Below are positions 28,911 to 37,915 of a stretch of 64,000 bases of DNA, piece after piece. Both the position numbers and the translations under genes were made by a program. A model generated the notes under the pieces. That model had not been told where the DNA came from and did not search any database. It saw only the letters and a list, made by a program, of their open reading frames with translations. Within the stretch, counting starts at the first letter, position 1. Each line of letters begins with the position of its first letter. The DNA is taken from positions 3,410,001 through 3,474,000 of the forward strand of contig CBDHCM010000006.1 in NCBI GenBank assembly GCA_965261105.1, in the 5' to 3' direction. The DNA is from Aldehydirespirator sp965261105 (GTDB lineage Bacteria; Actinomycetota; Acidimicrobiia; Acidimicrobiales; Aldehydirespiratoraceae).

Positions 28911-29273
28911 GTGGACACTCAGACGGCCACAGCCGTGCTCGTCATTCTCGGTACGTCCTTCGGGGCGATCCTCGCCGCGCTGATCACGCTCATAGTGGCC
29001 TCGATCCGCATCCAGCACCGAGACAGCATCGACACCCGCCAGTTGATCACTAACGCCAGTAAAGAGAACTGCGACCTGATCGACAGGTCGAACAGAGAGC
29101 TCCGAGGCCTGATCGACAAGAACCGCGACCTGATCGACAAGAACCACGGAATCGTGGTCAGCATCCTCGGCGACACCCGGGAACGGCTGGCCCGAATCGA
29201 GGGCCACCTGAGAATCGGCTGGCCCGGAACGGACGACCCCGAATCCGACGGCAAAAGCCGTGAGGCCGCCTAG
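28911..29273 (+). CDS. Small membrane protein with Asp-Leu-Ile-Asp-Lys-Asn repeats
   Basis: 120 aa from GTG 28911. One membrane helix (TAVLVILGTSFGAILAALI) is followed by a charged region with repeated (D/G)LID(K/R) units: CDLIDRSN, RGLIDKNRD and LIDKNHG, likely a coiled coil. The tail is ETRERLARIEGHL-like (DTRERLARIEGHLRIGWPG). It would be anchored in the membrane with a cytoplasmic helix. The function is not recognised. Confidence 0.6.
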   Translation: MDTQTATAVLVILGTSFGAILAALITLIVASIRIQHRDSIDTRQLITNASKENCDLIDRSNRELRGLIDKNRDLIDKNHGIVVSILGDTRERLARIEGHLRIGWPGTDDPESDGKSREAA

Positions 29274-29392
29274 TGCACGCTCGCGTTAGTTATATGGCTG
29301 TGTTAGGGTTGGGTCATGACTGTGCCGGTGGTGGTGGAAGCGTACAGTAGAAATTACCATCAGTGGCTCGCCATCCTGTCAGCCGTCCCACC

Positions 29393-29821
29393 TCAGAGGT
29401 TGCGCTTGTAATGGCATGGACGAGCTGAATATTTCTCGCTGCAGTAATCCCACAGACCAAACTTACTCTTGTCACGGGTCAGAACGCCTTCGTGGCACTG
29501 TGGGCAACGATTATTCGGTGCATTGCAGTCGGGATTCGTGCAGGCCACGGACTCTTCCACTAGCACGCAGTATCCTCGCCGACAACTCACACAGCGAGGT
29601 GCCTGATACTCGCACCTAGGGTAACGGTGTTGGTTCGTGCAACGCAGGTTCTTCGTGCTTTGCGACACCACCAGATGACCGCCTGTGCATCGCGGGCATT
29701 TCGGTTCGATCTCACCGATCTGCTCAACATCTGAGTGTTCGAGGATTTCCTTGATGAAGGATGATGGCCTCGCTGGATCGGTGATGAGATATACGGAGCA
29801 TCTTGCTCGAGTCAGAGCCAC
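29393..29821 (-). pseudogene. 3' part of the frameshifted UvrD/helicase IV-like gene: last helicase motif and zinc ribbons
   Basis: This frame continues the helicase that ends early at 29812. Read back to about 29860 it gives DRYPHAEERRLFYVALTRAR, the conserved motif VI region expected after the upstream frame, so the true protein crossed here. The rest (about 110 residues) has several Cys pairs: CPRCTGGHL, CVSCRRGYC, CTNPDC and CPQCHEG, like topoisomerase-type zinc ribbons found at the ends of some helicase IV proteins. A one-base change near 29862 separates the frames. Confidence 0.7.
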
Positions 29822-32325
29822 ATAGAAGAGACGACGTTCTTCAGCATGTGGATACCTATCAGACTATCGGGCATTACTAAGTTGAGCAGCGGATCATCAT
29901 CGATTTCCGATGGGAACCCCCATCGACCGGCGTTGACTTCCAAGACGATCACGTTGTCCGCCTCGCGTCCCTTCGCCCGATGCACCGAACTGAAGAAGCT
30001 CGCTGCTCTCTCTCCTCCACGCTTACCATCGTCACCAGCCGTACGGAAGTTCGCACGCATCAGATCACGGAGACCCATTTCTTCGAGAATACTCTCGTTA
30101 TGGTTGTAGCGACCCAAGACCAATAATTCTCGTCTAACGGAGTCGCTCGTCGAAGCTATTTCTTCGAGGGCTGTCGTGACAGCTGCCGACGGTTCGGGTT
30201 TCGCAATGATGATGATGCCATCGCCCGCACCGCCCCTCCGTGACCGCAGTCGTCTTCTCGATTGTGCGCGATTCTTCTGAATAAACTCTGTCGCAGGAGT
30301 TCCGATGCTATCAGAGAACCGGAAGGTCTGGCTCAAGTCCACTCTCTTGATGTAGCCAAGATGCTCGCCGCAGTTCTGCATCAGTTCTACGTCGCTTCCC
30401 GCGAAGCGATTGATTGACTGCCAGTCGTCGCCTACCACGAAGAATGCGACGCCCGGTCGTCTTAGGGCTTGGAGAAGAGCCATGCGTCCTGCGGAGATGT
30501 CCTGGAACTCATCAACTAGCACGTAGCGATAGAGCGAGAGCGATTCACGGTTGCCGAGGTAGTCTGCTGCACGGTTCACCAAGTAATGGAAGTCCCGCTT
30601 ACCTTCGCAGGAGAGCAATTCTTCGTACATGCGCCAGATCTGATCGAAGAGATCTAGGAACTTGTAGTTTCGCCGGATGTCACCGACTCGACCGGCTCTC
30701 GTACGGAGTTCCTTGTGCGTCAGGTTGTTTGTCTTCACATGATCTAGAAAGGTAGCAAGCAGCCCAGACAGGTTCGAGTCTTGCTGGCGGGATAGGTGGT
30801 CAAGCAGTGCAGTCCGCGACAACGGACAAAAGACCACTCCTGCTGCCTCCAACTCCGTATGTAGTTCCTCCCGAAGAATATCCTCCGCATGCTGCCAACT
30901 GTAGGTCTCAATCAGAATTGTGTCATGCCGCGCGTGCGTTTCACGCTTCCACGCGATGTCATCCTCGTACTTCGCACCGAAGTGGGATTCTCCATTCTTT
31001 CGAAGCGCGAAGTGCTCGATGTAGATGTCGTAGTCTGATAAATAGAAGTCGGGCTGATACTGCCGTCGTTCCTTAGTCCGTGTGTCACGCTTGTAATCGG
31101 CTTCATATTCGAAGACGACACTATTCTCTGTCAGATAGTTCGCGATGACTAGCTCTTCAAAACTCTTGACACGGTCGCCGCTGAGCGTATGGAGTTCGAC
31201 TGTCCTTATGTAGTCTTTGTAATCCTCCTCGGTCTCGAAGTCGAAAGGAGACAGATACTCTAGACGATAGTACAATAGGAAATCTAGAATGATTCTACAC
31301 TCGTTGGGATTATTCAGAAGCGATTCTATCATTTTGTCAAAAGTCTGGTGCAGCGCATGTAGGTTCTCAGCCATCTTCGAGATGCTGGGCTTGTAACCCT
31401 CAACCTCCGCGACGATGCTTCCACCGTACGAGTGGAAAGTGTGGACGCCCACTTCCTTCAGATTGAGGGCGAGACAGTCAAGCCGATCACGTACCTCCTC
31501 TCTAGTCTTCGCATTGAAGGCGAGGACAAGAATGTCTGCTGGCGGGACACCTTCATTTTGAACCAGGTGAATGACCTTGCCAACGATCACGCTCGTCTTA
31601 CCTGTACCTGCCCCGGCAAGGACCAAGGTCACGTCTTCATCGGTCACTATCGCCTCTAGTTGTTCATCCGTGAGGTCGCGTCCGGTGGCATCGTGCACAG
31701 CTGCTCTCGCGACCGGTTGTGCGTGAGTAATGAAGTCACGGTTGGCGTCGTGACGGCTGCTGTCCATCTGATCAAGCGATATCGACTCCCCGAATCCGCG
31801 TATCCACATCGGCCATTGTGGGTCGAGTTGTCCACGTACCAAGGCATCGCACTGATCCAACATCGAGGACAGGTCATCATGAATTGCCTGCAACTGCTCG
31901 TGCACTGAGACCATGGACGTATAGCGGGCGAAGCGGTGACCAGCCAGCAGGTCGCACATCAGTTTCTTCGCAGTGGTCGCCTTCGGTCTTAGGTCCGAGG
32001 CAAGTGCGTCGGCACGTTGGCGCGCTCGTCGGATCAGATCCTTCCTGGATTGCTCCAGCTCTTGATGCAACCGCACTGCCTGGCCCGACCGAAGGCCGGC
32101 TGTCGACCATCTCCTGTCGTCCTTGGTGTTGACTGTCAGCTTCTGGCCGAGAAACCCGAGCGTCAGATACGTCTGCTCAAGGCCGCTCACATGGATGTCG
32201 CGCAATACCCGTGATCTTCTGATTACGCGGATCGAATCCCCACACAACGAGACGCGAGTGCGGCCACCCTTCAAGAGGGAATAGGGCCAGCCCGTCTCGG
32301 CGACGACCTCCTCTTGCTTGCGCAT
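29812..32325 (-). CDS. UvrD/helicase IV-like superfamily 1 DNA helicase, frameshifted near the 3' end
   Basis: 837 aa. An N-terminal non-helicase domain with a coiled-coil stretch (about 1-210) resembles helicase IV. Then come the Q-motif DLTDEQLEAIV, P-loop LVLAGAGTGKTSVIVGK, motif Ia LAFNAKTREEVRDRL, motif II VLVDEFQDISAGRM, motif III VVGDDWQSINRFAGSD, motif IV LSQTFRFSDSI and motif V SSVHRAKGREADNVIVLEV. The frame goes off at MPDSLIGIHMLKNVV; motif VI is in the next frame (29393-29821). Lower GC and more A/T-ending codons than its neighbours point to transfer. As written the product lacks motif VI and would be inactive unless the shift is a sequencing error or is bypassed. Start shown is the first in-frame ATG. 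Confidence 0.85.
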   Translation of the reverse strand: MRKQEEVVAETGWPYSLLKGGRTRVSLCGDSIRVIRRSRVLRDIHVSGLEQTYLTLGFLGQKLTVNTKDDRRWSTAGLRSGQAVRLHQELEQSRKDLIRRARQRADALASDLRPKATTAKKLMCDLLAGHRFARYTSMVSVHEQLQAIHDDLSSMLDQCDALVRGQLDPQWPMWIRGFGESISLDQMDSSRHDANRDFITHAQPVARAAVHDATGRDLTDEQLEAIVTDEDVTLVLAGAGTGKTSVIVGKVIHLVQNEGVPPADILVLAFNAKTREEVRDRLDCLALNLKEVGVHTFHSYGGSIVAEVEGYKPSISKMAENLHALHQTFDKMIESLLNNPNECRIILDFLLYYRLEYLSPFDFETEEDYKDYIRTVELHTLSGDRVKSFEELVIANYLTENSVVFEYEADYKRDTRTKERRQYQPDFYLSDYDIYIEHFALRKNGESHFGAKYEDDIAWKRETHARHDTILIETYSWQHAEDILREELHTELEAAGVVFCPLSRTALLDHLSRQQDSNLSGLLATFLDHVKTNNLTHKELRTRAGRVGDIRRNYKFLDLFDQIWRMYEELLSCEGKRDFHYLVNRAADYLGNRESLSLYRYVLVDEFQDISAGRMALLQALRRPGVAFFVVGDDWQSINRFAGSDVELMQNCGEHLGYIKRVDLSQTFRFSDSIGTPATEFIQKNRAQSRRRLRSRRGGAGDGIIIIAKPEPSAAVTTALEEIASTSDSVRRELLVLGRYNHNESILEEMGLRDLMRANFRTAGDDGKRGGERAASFFSSVHRAKGREADNVIVLEVNAGRWGFPSEIDDDPLLNLVMPDSLIGIHMLKNVVSSMWL

Positions 32326-32338
32326 GCGTCGTTGCGTC

Positions 32339-33805
32339 CTACTGGGGCTGCGACTTGGATACCAGAAGGCGGTTGACGGCGGCGCCGTCGGCTCGGCCTC
32401 TGGTGGCCCGCATGACCTGGCCGGTGAGGAAGCCGGCCAGCTTCTTGCGGTCGGCGTCGTCGGCCGAGCAGTACCGGGCCCACTCGTCGGGATGCTCGGC
32501 GATGACCTGCTCCACGGTGGCAGCCAGGTCGTCGCCGGTCATGGCCTGGAAGCCGCGGCGCTCGGCGATCGCGGCGGGGGCCTCCCCCTCCTCGACCATC
32601 TCGGCCAGCACCTGCTTGGCCTGGGTGGCGGTTAGGCGGCCGGCCGACTCCATGGCGATCAGCTCGGCCAGGCTGCCCGGGATCACCCTCGACCAGTCGT
32701 CGACGGCCAGGTCGTTGCAAACCCGGGTGGCCGTCAAGCCCGGCTCGGCGCCAGCGGTCACCGCCGCCCGCACCAGACCGTCCTGGTCTCGCTCCACCAG
32801 CAGGGCGGCGTCGGAAGCCGCCACCGCTCCCCTGCCGGCGGCGAGGAGCTCAGCCCGCCGGGCTGCGGGCAGCGGGGGCAGCGCCGCATCGATCGCGGCG
32901 ACGGTCTCGGCCGACGGGGCCAGCGGCACGAGGTCGGGGTCCTGGAAGTAGCGGTAGTCCTCGGCGTCCTCCTTGGATCGGCCCGGCGTGGTTCGCCCGC
33001 CCGCCTCGTCCCAGTGGCGGGTCTCCTGGCGGGGTCGCTCCCCGCTCGACCACAAGTCCACATGGCGGCGAGCTTCGAAGGTGATCGCGCGGCCGAGGGA
33101 GCGCAGCGAGCTCACGTTCTTGACCTCGCAGCGAGTTCGCAGCTCGTCGGAGCCGGAGGGCCGCACCGACACGTTGGCGTCGACCCGCATGGAGCCTTCC
33201 TCCATCCGGGCGTCGGACACGCCGAGAGCCAGCAGGATGGCCCGCAGCTCGCGCACATAGGCCCGGGCCTGCTCAGCGGTGCGGATGTCGGGGCGGCTGA
33301 CGATCTCCACCAGGGGCACACCGGCCCGGTTGTAGTCCACCAGCGCGTAGTCGGCGTCGTGGATGCGACCGCCCCCGCCGATGTGGGTGGTCTTGCCTGT
33401 GTCCTCCTCGATGTGGGCCCGTTCGATTCCCACCACATGGCCGTCGGGCAGCTCGAGGCGTCCGCCGGTGTTGGTGGGCTGGTCGTACTGGGAGATCTGG
33501 TAGTCCTTGGGCATGTCGGGGTAGAAGTAGTTCTTGCGGGCGAACACTGCCGGGCGCACCTCGCATCCGACGGCCCGGCCCAAGCGCATGGCGAAGTCCA
33601 CCGCGGTCTCATTGACCACCGGCAGCGAGCCGGGCAGGCCCAGGCACACCGGGCAGACGTTGGTGTTGGGCTCGTCGCCGAAGCGGTTGGCGCATCCGCA
33701 GAACAGCTTGGTGGCCGTGCTCAGCTCGACGTGCACCTCGAGGCCCACGACCAGCTCCCAGCCATCGGGCGGCGGCGCATCGCGCCCGGGCCCGGCCGCG
33801 CTCAC
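32339..33805 (-). CDS. gatB: Asp-tRNA(Asn)/Glu-tRNA(Gln) amidotransferase subunit B
   Basis: GatB (488 aa from GTG 33805) binds misacylated tRNA, phosphorylates the Glu or Asp side chain and, with GatA and GatC, turns it into Gln or Asn. Family blocks seen: VVGLEVHVELSTATKLFCGC, NTNVCPVCLGLPGSLPVVN, KNYFYPDMPKDYQISQYD, RAHIEEDTGK, MEEGSMRVDANVSVRP, and a C-terminal YqeY-like helical domain. Zinc-site cysteines are present (CGC and CPVC). The GTG overlaps the gatA stop by four bases (GTGA). It follows gatC and gatA in one operon. Confidence 0.96.
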   Translation of the reverse strand: MSAAGPGRDAPPPDGWELVVGLEVHVELSTATKLFCGCANRFGDEPNTNVCPVCLGLPGSLPVVNETAVDFAMRLGRAVGCEVRPAVFARKNYFYPDMPKDYQISQYDQPTNTGGRLELPDGHVVGIERAHIEEDTGKTTHIGGGGRIHDADYALVDYNRAGVPLVEIVSRPDIRTAEQARAYVRELRAILLALGVSDARMEEGSMRVDANVSVRPSGSDELRTRCEVKNVSSLRSLGRAITFEARRHVDLWSSGERPRQETRHWDEAGGRTTPGRSKEDAEDYRYFQDPDLVPLAPSAETVAAIDAALPPLPAARRAELLAAGRGAVAASDAALLVERDQDGLVRAAVTAGAEPGLTATRVCNDLAVDDWSRVIPGSLAELIAMESAGRLTATQAKQVLAEMVEEGEAPAAIAERRGFQAMTGDDLAATVEQVIAEHPDEWARYCSADDADRKKLAGFLTGQVMRATRGRADGAAVNRLLVSKSQPQ

Positions 33806-35310
33806 CGCGGGCTCCCCGTGTCGGGCGCGGCCCGCTCCAGCGCGGCGGCGACCCGGAAGATGAGCCGCTCCGACAGGGCCGGGCCCATGACCTGCACACC
33901 CACCGGAAGCCCGTCGTCGCCGCGGCCGAAGGGTACCGAGATCGCCGGGTGGCCGGTGAGGTTGGAGGGGATGGTGCACACGTCGTTGAGGTACATCAGC
34001 AGCGGGTCGGCGGTTTTGGCCCCCAGCTCGAACGCGGTCGTCGGCGCGGTCGGGCACAGGAGGATGTCGACGTCTTCGTAGGCGGCCGCGAACTCGCGCA
34101 GCATGAGGGTGCGCACCCGCAGCGCCTTGCCGTAGAAGGCGTCGTAGTAGCCCGCGGACAGGGCGTAGGTGCCCAGCATGATCCTGCGCTTGACCTCCGC
34201 GCCGAAGCCGGCCGTGCGGGTGGCGGCGTTCATCTCCGCGGCGTTGGCCGCGTCGACCCGCAGCCCGTAGCGCACGCCGTCGTACCGGGCCAGGTTGCTG
34301 GAGGCCTCGGCCGGCGCGATCAGGTAGTAGGCCGACAGGCCCAGCACCGCGGAGGGCACCGATACCGTCCGCACCTCGGCGCCGGCTCGCTCCAGGGCCT
34401 CGGCAGCACTCTCCACCTTCGACAGCACATCGTCGGCCACACCTTCCACCCCGCCCGACACACCCGGCAGGGAGGCCTCGATCCCGTCGGCGACCCGAGC
34501 CTCCTCACGCCGGCCGCCGCCGCAGAGCTCGGCGAGCACACCCACCCTCAGACCCTCTACCCCATGCTCCAGCACCGCACCGACCGGCTCGAGCGGGCGG
34601 TCGATCGAGGTGGAGTCGAGGGGGTCGTGGCCGGCGATGGCCTGATAGCAGGCGGCTGCGTCGGCCACCGTGGCCCCGATCGGGCCGATCTGGTCGAGCG
34701 ATGACGCGAAGGCGACCAGGCCGTAGCGCGACACCCGCCCGTAGGTGGGCTTCATCCCCACCACCCCGCACAGCGAGGCCGGCTGGCGAATGGAGCCGCC
34801 GGTGTCGGAGCCGAGGGCCAGGGGCGCGAACCCGGCCGCCACAGCCGCGGCCGAGCCGCCGCTGGAGCCGCCGGGCACCCGGCTGGTGTCATGGGGATTG
34901 CGGGTGGGGCCGAACGCGGAGTTCTCGGTTGATGAGCCCATGGCGAACTCGTCGAGGTTGGTCTTGCCGACGATGACCGCTCCGGCGGCCCGCAGGCGCT
35001 CCACGACGGTGGCGTTATAGGGGGGTCGCCAGCCCTCGAGCATCCGGGAAGAGCAGGTGGTGGGGATGCCCCGGGTGCAGAGGTTGTCCTTCAGAGCCAC
35101 CGGCACCCCCGCCAAGGGCCCCGCCGACTCTCCCCGGGCAACGGCGGCATCGATGCGGTCGGCGTCGGCGAGGGCCTCGTCGGCCAGCACCCGGTTGAAG
35201 GCCCCGATCTCGCCGTCGCGCTCGGCGATGCGTTCCAGGCACTCCTCCACCACCGAGCGAGCCGTGCGCTCTCCGACCGCCACCGCGGCCGCGACGGCCA
35301 GAGCGGTCAC
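33802..35310 (-). CDS. gatA: Asp-tRNA(Asn)/Glu-tRNA(Gln) amidotransferase subunit A
   Basis: GatA (502 aa) is the glutaminase that frees ammonia for GatB. The amidase-signature triad is visible: Lys in PVALKDNLCTRG, Ser in PGGSSGGSAAAVAAG, and Ser in LGSDTGGSIRQPAS. It starts with GTG 35310, overlapping the gatC stop by four bases. The length is normal. An insert around RREEARVADGIEASLPGVSG is more variable than in homologues but keeps the frame. Confidence 0.96.
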   Translation of the reverse strand: MTALAVAAAVAVGERTARSVVEECLERIAERDGEIGAFNRVLADEALADADRIDAAVARGESAGPLAGVPVALKDNLCTRGIPTTCSSRMLEGWRPPYNATVVERLRAAGAVIVGKTNLDEFAMGSSTENSAFGPTRNPHDTSRVPGGSSGGSAAAVAAGFAPLALGSDTGGSIRQPASLCGVVGMKPTYGRVSRYGLVAFASSLDQIGPIGATVADAAACYQAIAGHDPLDSTSIDRPLEPVGAVLEHGVEGLRVGVLAELCGGGRREEARVADGIEASLPGVSGGVEGVADDVLSKVESAAEALERAGAEVRTVSVPSAVLGLSAYYLIAPAEASSNLARYDGVRYGLRVDAANAAEMNAATRTAGFGAEVKRRIMLGTYALSAGYYDAFYGKALRVRTLMLREFAAAYEDVDILLCPTAPTTAFELGAKTADPLLMYLNDVCTIPSNLTGHPAISVPFGRGDDGLPVGVQVMGPALSERLIFRVAAALERAAPDTGSPR

Positions 35311-35609
35311 GGCGCCTCGCCGAGAATGGGCGGCACCCGGAACTGGCCCTCGTCCGCCGACGGCGCCTGCGCCAGAACCTCGTCTCGCGGCAGCGACGGC
35401 CGCACCTCGTCGGCCCTGGTCACGTCGGTGAGCGGCTGCGGATGGGAGGTGGGCTCGATGCCGGACACGTCCAGCGCTTCCACGTCGGCCGCATGGTCGA
35501 GCACGGCGGACAGCTGCGACGCGAGCTCGTCCAGCTCGGTGTCGCTGAAGCGCAGGCGGGCCAGCCGGGCCACATGAGCGGCCTCGTCACGGCTGATGCG
35601 ACCGGACAT
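35307..35609 (-). CDS. gatC: Asp-tRNA(Asn)/Glu-tRNA(Gln) amidotransferase subunit C
   Basis: GatC (100 aa) is the small belt subunit that holds GatA and GatB together. ISRDEAAHVARLARLRFSDT with ELDELASQLSAVLDH is the usual N-terminal helix pair, then the extended tail RADEVRPSLPRDEVLAQAP. Its ATG at 35609 overlaps the TAA of the upstream pseudokinase gene by one base (TAATG), so all four genes are tightly coupled. Confidence 0.95.
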   Translation of the reverse strand: MSGRISRDEAAHVARLARLRFSDTELDELASQLSAVLDHAADVEALDVSGIEPTSHPQPLTDVTRADEVRPSLPRDEVLAQAPSADEGQFRVPPILGEAP

Positions 35610-37225
35610 TACCCGGCCTCGGCGAGGCCGTCAGACACCAGCAGATCCACCTCGGCGCCAACCTCCAGCTCGTAGACGCCCTCGCCCACGTCGATCCCAA
35701 CCACCAGGCCGGGCGGGACGACAGCATCGCTGACGAGCGTCTCGCCCCCTGCGGCCAGACCCCGCGCCTCCAGCTCGTCGGTGGCGTCGGGCATCGTCAT
35801 CCCGTAGAGGAAGCCCAGGTCGGAAACCGGTATCAGAGGCACTCCCAGCGACACGAACACGTCCAGAGAGGCGCCCTCTCCGAGAGAAGTGCCCGCGGGG
35901 GGCTCGGTGCGCACCACCTGATCGCGTCTTGTGCGCGGCTCGCGCACCAGTATCTCGTTGACCTCCCAGCCCAGATCGGCCGCAGAGATCGCGGCCGACG
36001 CGGCGGCACGCGTCTGGCCTTCCAGATCGGGCACCGCCGCGGTGTCGGAGCCGCTCACGAACAGGGCCCAGGTCCCGGCGACCGCGCCGCCGAGGACCAG
36101 AACCGCGGCCAGGACTATTCCCGGCCAGCGGCGGCGGGGGGCGTCGTCGAGCGGGACCGCCGAGCGCTCCGACACCGAAGGACCGATCTGCGTGAAGTCC
36201 GCGGTTTGATCGAGGGGCGCCTCGGGCGAAGCCGCAGGGGGCATGTGCTCGGCCGCGAGAGGAATCGCTTCGGGACGGGGGAGCAGCGCCGCGACCCTGA
36301 GCAGTTCCTCGGCCAGAGCCGCGGCGCTCAACCGTTCGGCGGGATCGGCGGCGATGGCCCGCTGCAGCACCGCCTGCATCGGGCCGAGAGCGCTCATGGA
36401 CTCCATGGAAGCGTCATCGTCGCCCGAGGGCGGGACCCTGACGCCGGTGACAGCCTCGCAGAGCACCAGCGCCAAGTCATGCACGTCCTGGGCCTGTTCG
36501 GGCCCTGAATAGCTCCTAGGAACCGATCCCTGCCCGTCCTGGGCCTGTTCGGGCCTTGAATAGCTCCTAGGAACCGATCCCTGCCCGTCCGAGCGGTCCG
36601 CCGGCGCCACTGGTTCGCTGGTGCCGGCCCCCTCCGCGCTCTCGGGATGCACCTCGTCGCCACGTTCGGCAATGACCTCGACGCCCTCCGGAGCGGCTGC
36701 GTCCCCGGTGTCGGCCGGGTGTGGCGCGGTCGCGGCCAGGGCGGCGGACAGCCCGAGGTCGGAGACGTAGGGGCGGGCGGCGGAGTCGAAGAGGATGCTG
36801 GTGGGCACGAGGCCCAGGTGGGCCCGGCCGCCGGCGTGGATGTTCACCAGGGCCCTGTCCACCTCCAAGCCGACCACGAGCGCTTGTGACGGCGTCAGGC
36901 GGTGCCCGGCGCTCAGGAGCGCGGCCAGGCTTCCTCCGGCGAGATGCTCGGTGACGATGTAGGGCTGAGGGTCCAGTCCCCAGTCGTGCACGGGCAGGAC
37001 GCGGGGATGGTTCAGGGCCGAGGTCGCCCGCATCTCGGTGGCGAAGCGGTCCCGGAAGCTCTCGTCATCGGCGATCTCCACCCTCAGGATCTTGAGGGCG
37101 ACACGCCGGTGCAGCGTGAGATCCTCGGCCAGGTAGACCCGGGCGCTCGACCCCTCGCCGACGAACTCCAGCAGCCGGTAGCGGTCGCCGAAGGCTCGCA
37201 ATGACTCTCCGGAGGGGACCATCAT
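35609..37225 (-). CDS. PASTA-domain membrane protein with a kinase fold lacking catalytic residues (pseudokinase)
   Basis: From ATG 37225 the protein has 538 aa (a TTG at 37243 is also possible). Kinase fold: glycine loop VGEGSSARVYLA, Lys45 in VALKIL, Glu64. The catalytic loop reads HLGLVPTSIL at 136-145, so the HRD Asp, the Lys and the Asn are all replaced (Gly138, Val140, Ser143), while DLG at 156-158 keeps the metal Asp. The activation-loop end (SVPRSYSRPEQAQ) is duplicated. A membrane helix (WPGIVLAAVLVLGGAVAGTW) is followed by about two PASTA domains (VPDLEGQTRAAAS, TMPDATDELEARG). PASTA domains bind cell-wall fragments. It probably signals or scaffolds without phosphorylating. Translationally coupled to gatCAB. 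Confidence 0.85.
   Translation of the reverse strand: MMVPSGESLRAFGDRYRLLEFVGEGSSARVYLAEDLTLHRRVALKILRVEIADDESFRDRFATEMRATSALNHPRVLPVHDWGLDPQPYIVTEHLAGGSLAALLSAGHRLTPSQALVVGLEVDRALVNIHAGGRAHLGLVPTSILFDSAARPYVSDLGLSAALAATAPHPADTGDAAAPEGVEVIAERGDEVHPESAEGAGTSEPVAPADRSDGQGSVPRSYSRPEQAQDGQGSVPRSYSGPEQAQDVHDLALVLCEAVTGVRVPPSGDDDASMESMSALGPMQAVLQRAIAADPAERLSAAALAEELLRVAALLPRPEAIPLAAEHMPPAASPEAPLDQTADFTQIGPSVSERSAVPLDDAPRRRWPGIVLAAVLVLGGAVAGTWALFVSGSDTAAVPDLEGQTRAAASAAISAADLGWEVNEILVREPRTRRDQVVRTEPPAGTSLGEGASLDVFVSLGVPLIPVSDLGFLYGMTMPDATDELEARGLAAGGETLVSDAVVPPGLVVGIDVGEGVYELEVGAEVDLLVSDGLAEAG
36485..36586. repeat. 51-bp tandem duplication inside the pseudokinase gene
   Basis: Two copies of a 51-bp unit, starting at 36485 and 36536, almost identical. 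The unit encodes 17 residues (DGQGSVPRSYSRPEQAQ and the same with Gly for Arg), covering the APE-motif region. The period is a multiple of three, so the frame is kept. Confidence 0.92.
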
Positions 37226-37435
37226 CGCCACGGTATCGCCCAAGCCCGCGCCGGCCGGACCCCTACCTCGCTCGGCGGGAGGTTGAACGCCATCACATCC
37301 GGGCTATCGCCAGGGATCCGCAGCGTTTGGAGCGAACAGTGCAGGTGGGTGCTCGGGGGCGTGTGAGGGGTGGGGCCGGCACCGCGAGAGGCCGCTCGCC
37401 TGGTGCTGCTCCGGACCGATACCGTGCGATGTGGG

Positions 37436-37915
37436 ATGACTGCCAACGACCGCGGGCCCGACCAATCGCCAGCACCTCAGCGCAGCCCGCTGCGCGTCCG
37501 GGTGGGCATCGCCGCTCTAGCCGTGCTCGGGATCTTGGGCCTGGTTGTGGCCGCTCTGGTTGGCTCGGGCGACGACGACACGCAGGGCGCGGCCACCGCG
37601 GCCCCCGCCGTGGACCAGGTGATCCCGAGCCCCGGCGACGAGGTGCTGCAGCAGCAGCGGGTGGGTGTAGTCCTCGACACCCGCTACCGGCTGTCCTCGC
37701 TGGTCATTTTCGCCAGCGAGCAGTCCACCGGAGGCGTCGACGTGACCGCCGAGGTAGACCACATCACGGGCCTCAACCGCTTCGAGTTCGTGCCCGGCGA
37801 CGGACGCCTCATCGACGCCCTGTCGCCCGACACCAACTGCGCGGTGGCAAGGTTCGTGCTAATCGCCCGCCCCGAGGAGTCCGACACCGTCCGCTGGTGC
37901 TTCGAGGTGTCCTAG
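37436..37915 (+). CDS. Membrane-anchored extracytoplasmic protein of unknown function
   Basis: 159 aa from ATG 37436. A charged, Pro-rich N-terminus (about 20 residues) precedes a single membrane helix, VGIAALAVLGILGLVVAALV. The extracytoplasmic part holds ISPGDEVLQQQRVGVVLDTR-like text (actual: IPSPGDEVLQQQRVGVVLD) and two Cys (NCAVARF and WCFEVS) that may form a disulfide. No family recognised. It is divergent from the pseudokinase gene across a 210-bp gap. Confidence 0.7.
   Translation: MTANDRGPDQSPAPQRSPLRVRVGIAALAVLGILGLVVAALVGSGDDDTQGAATAAPAVDQVIPSPGDEVLQQQRVGVVLDTRYRLSSLVIFASEQSTGGVDVTAEVDHITGLNRFEFVPGDGRLIDALSPDTNCAVARFVLIARPEESDTVRWCFEVS

Noticed and set aside
29316..29411. 31-codon frame MTVPVVVEAYSRNYHQWLAI... 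before the helicase tail
   Set aside because: Too short, overlaps the convergent zinc-ribbon frame, and has no family signal; could be a gene relic but not supportable.
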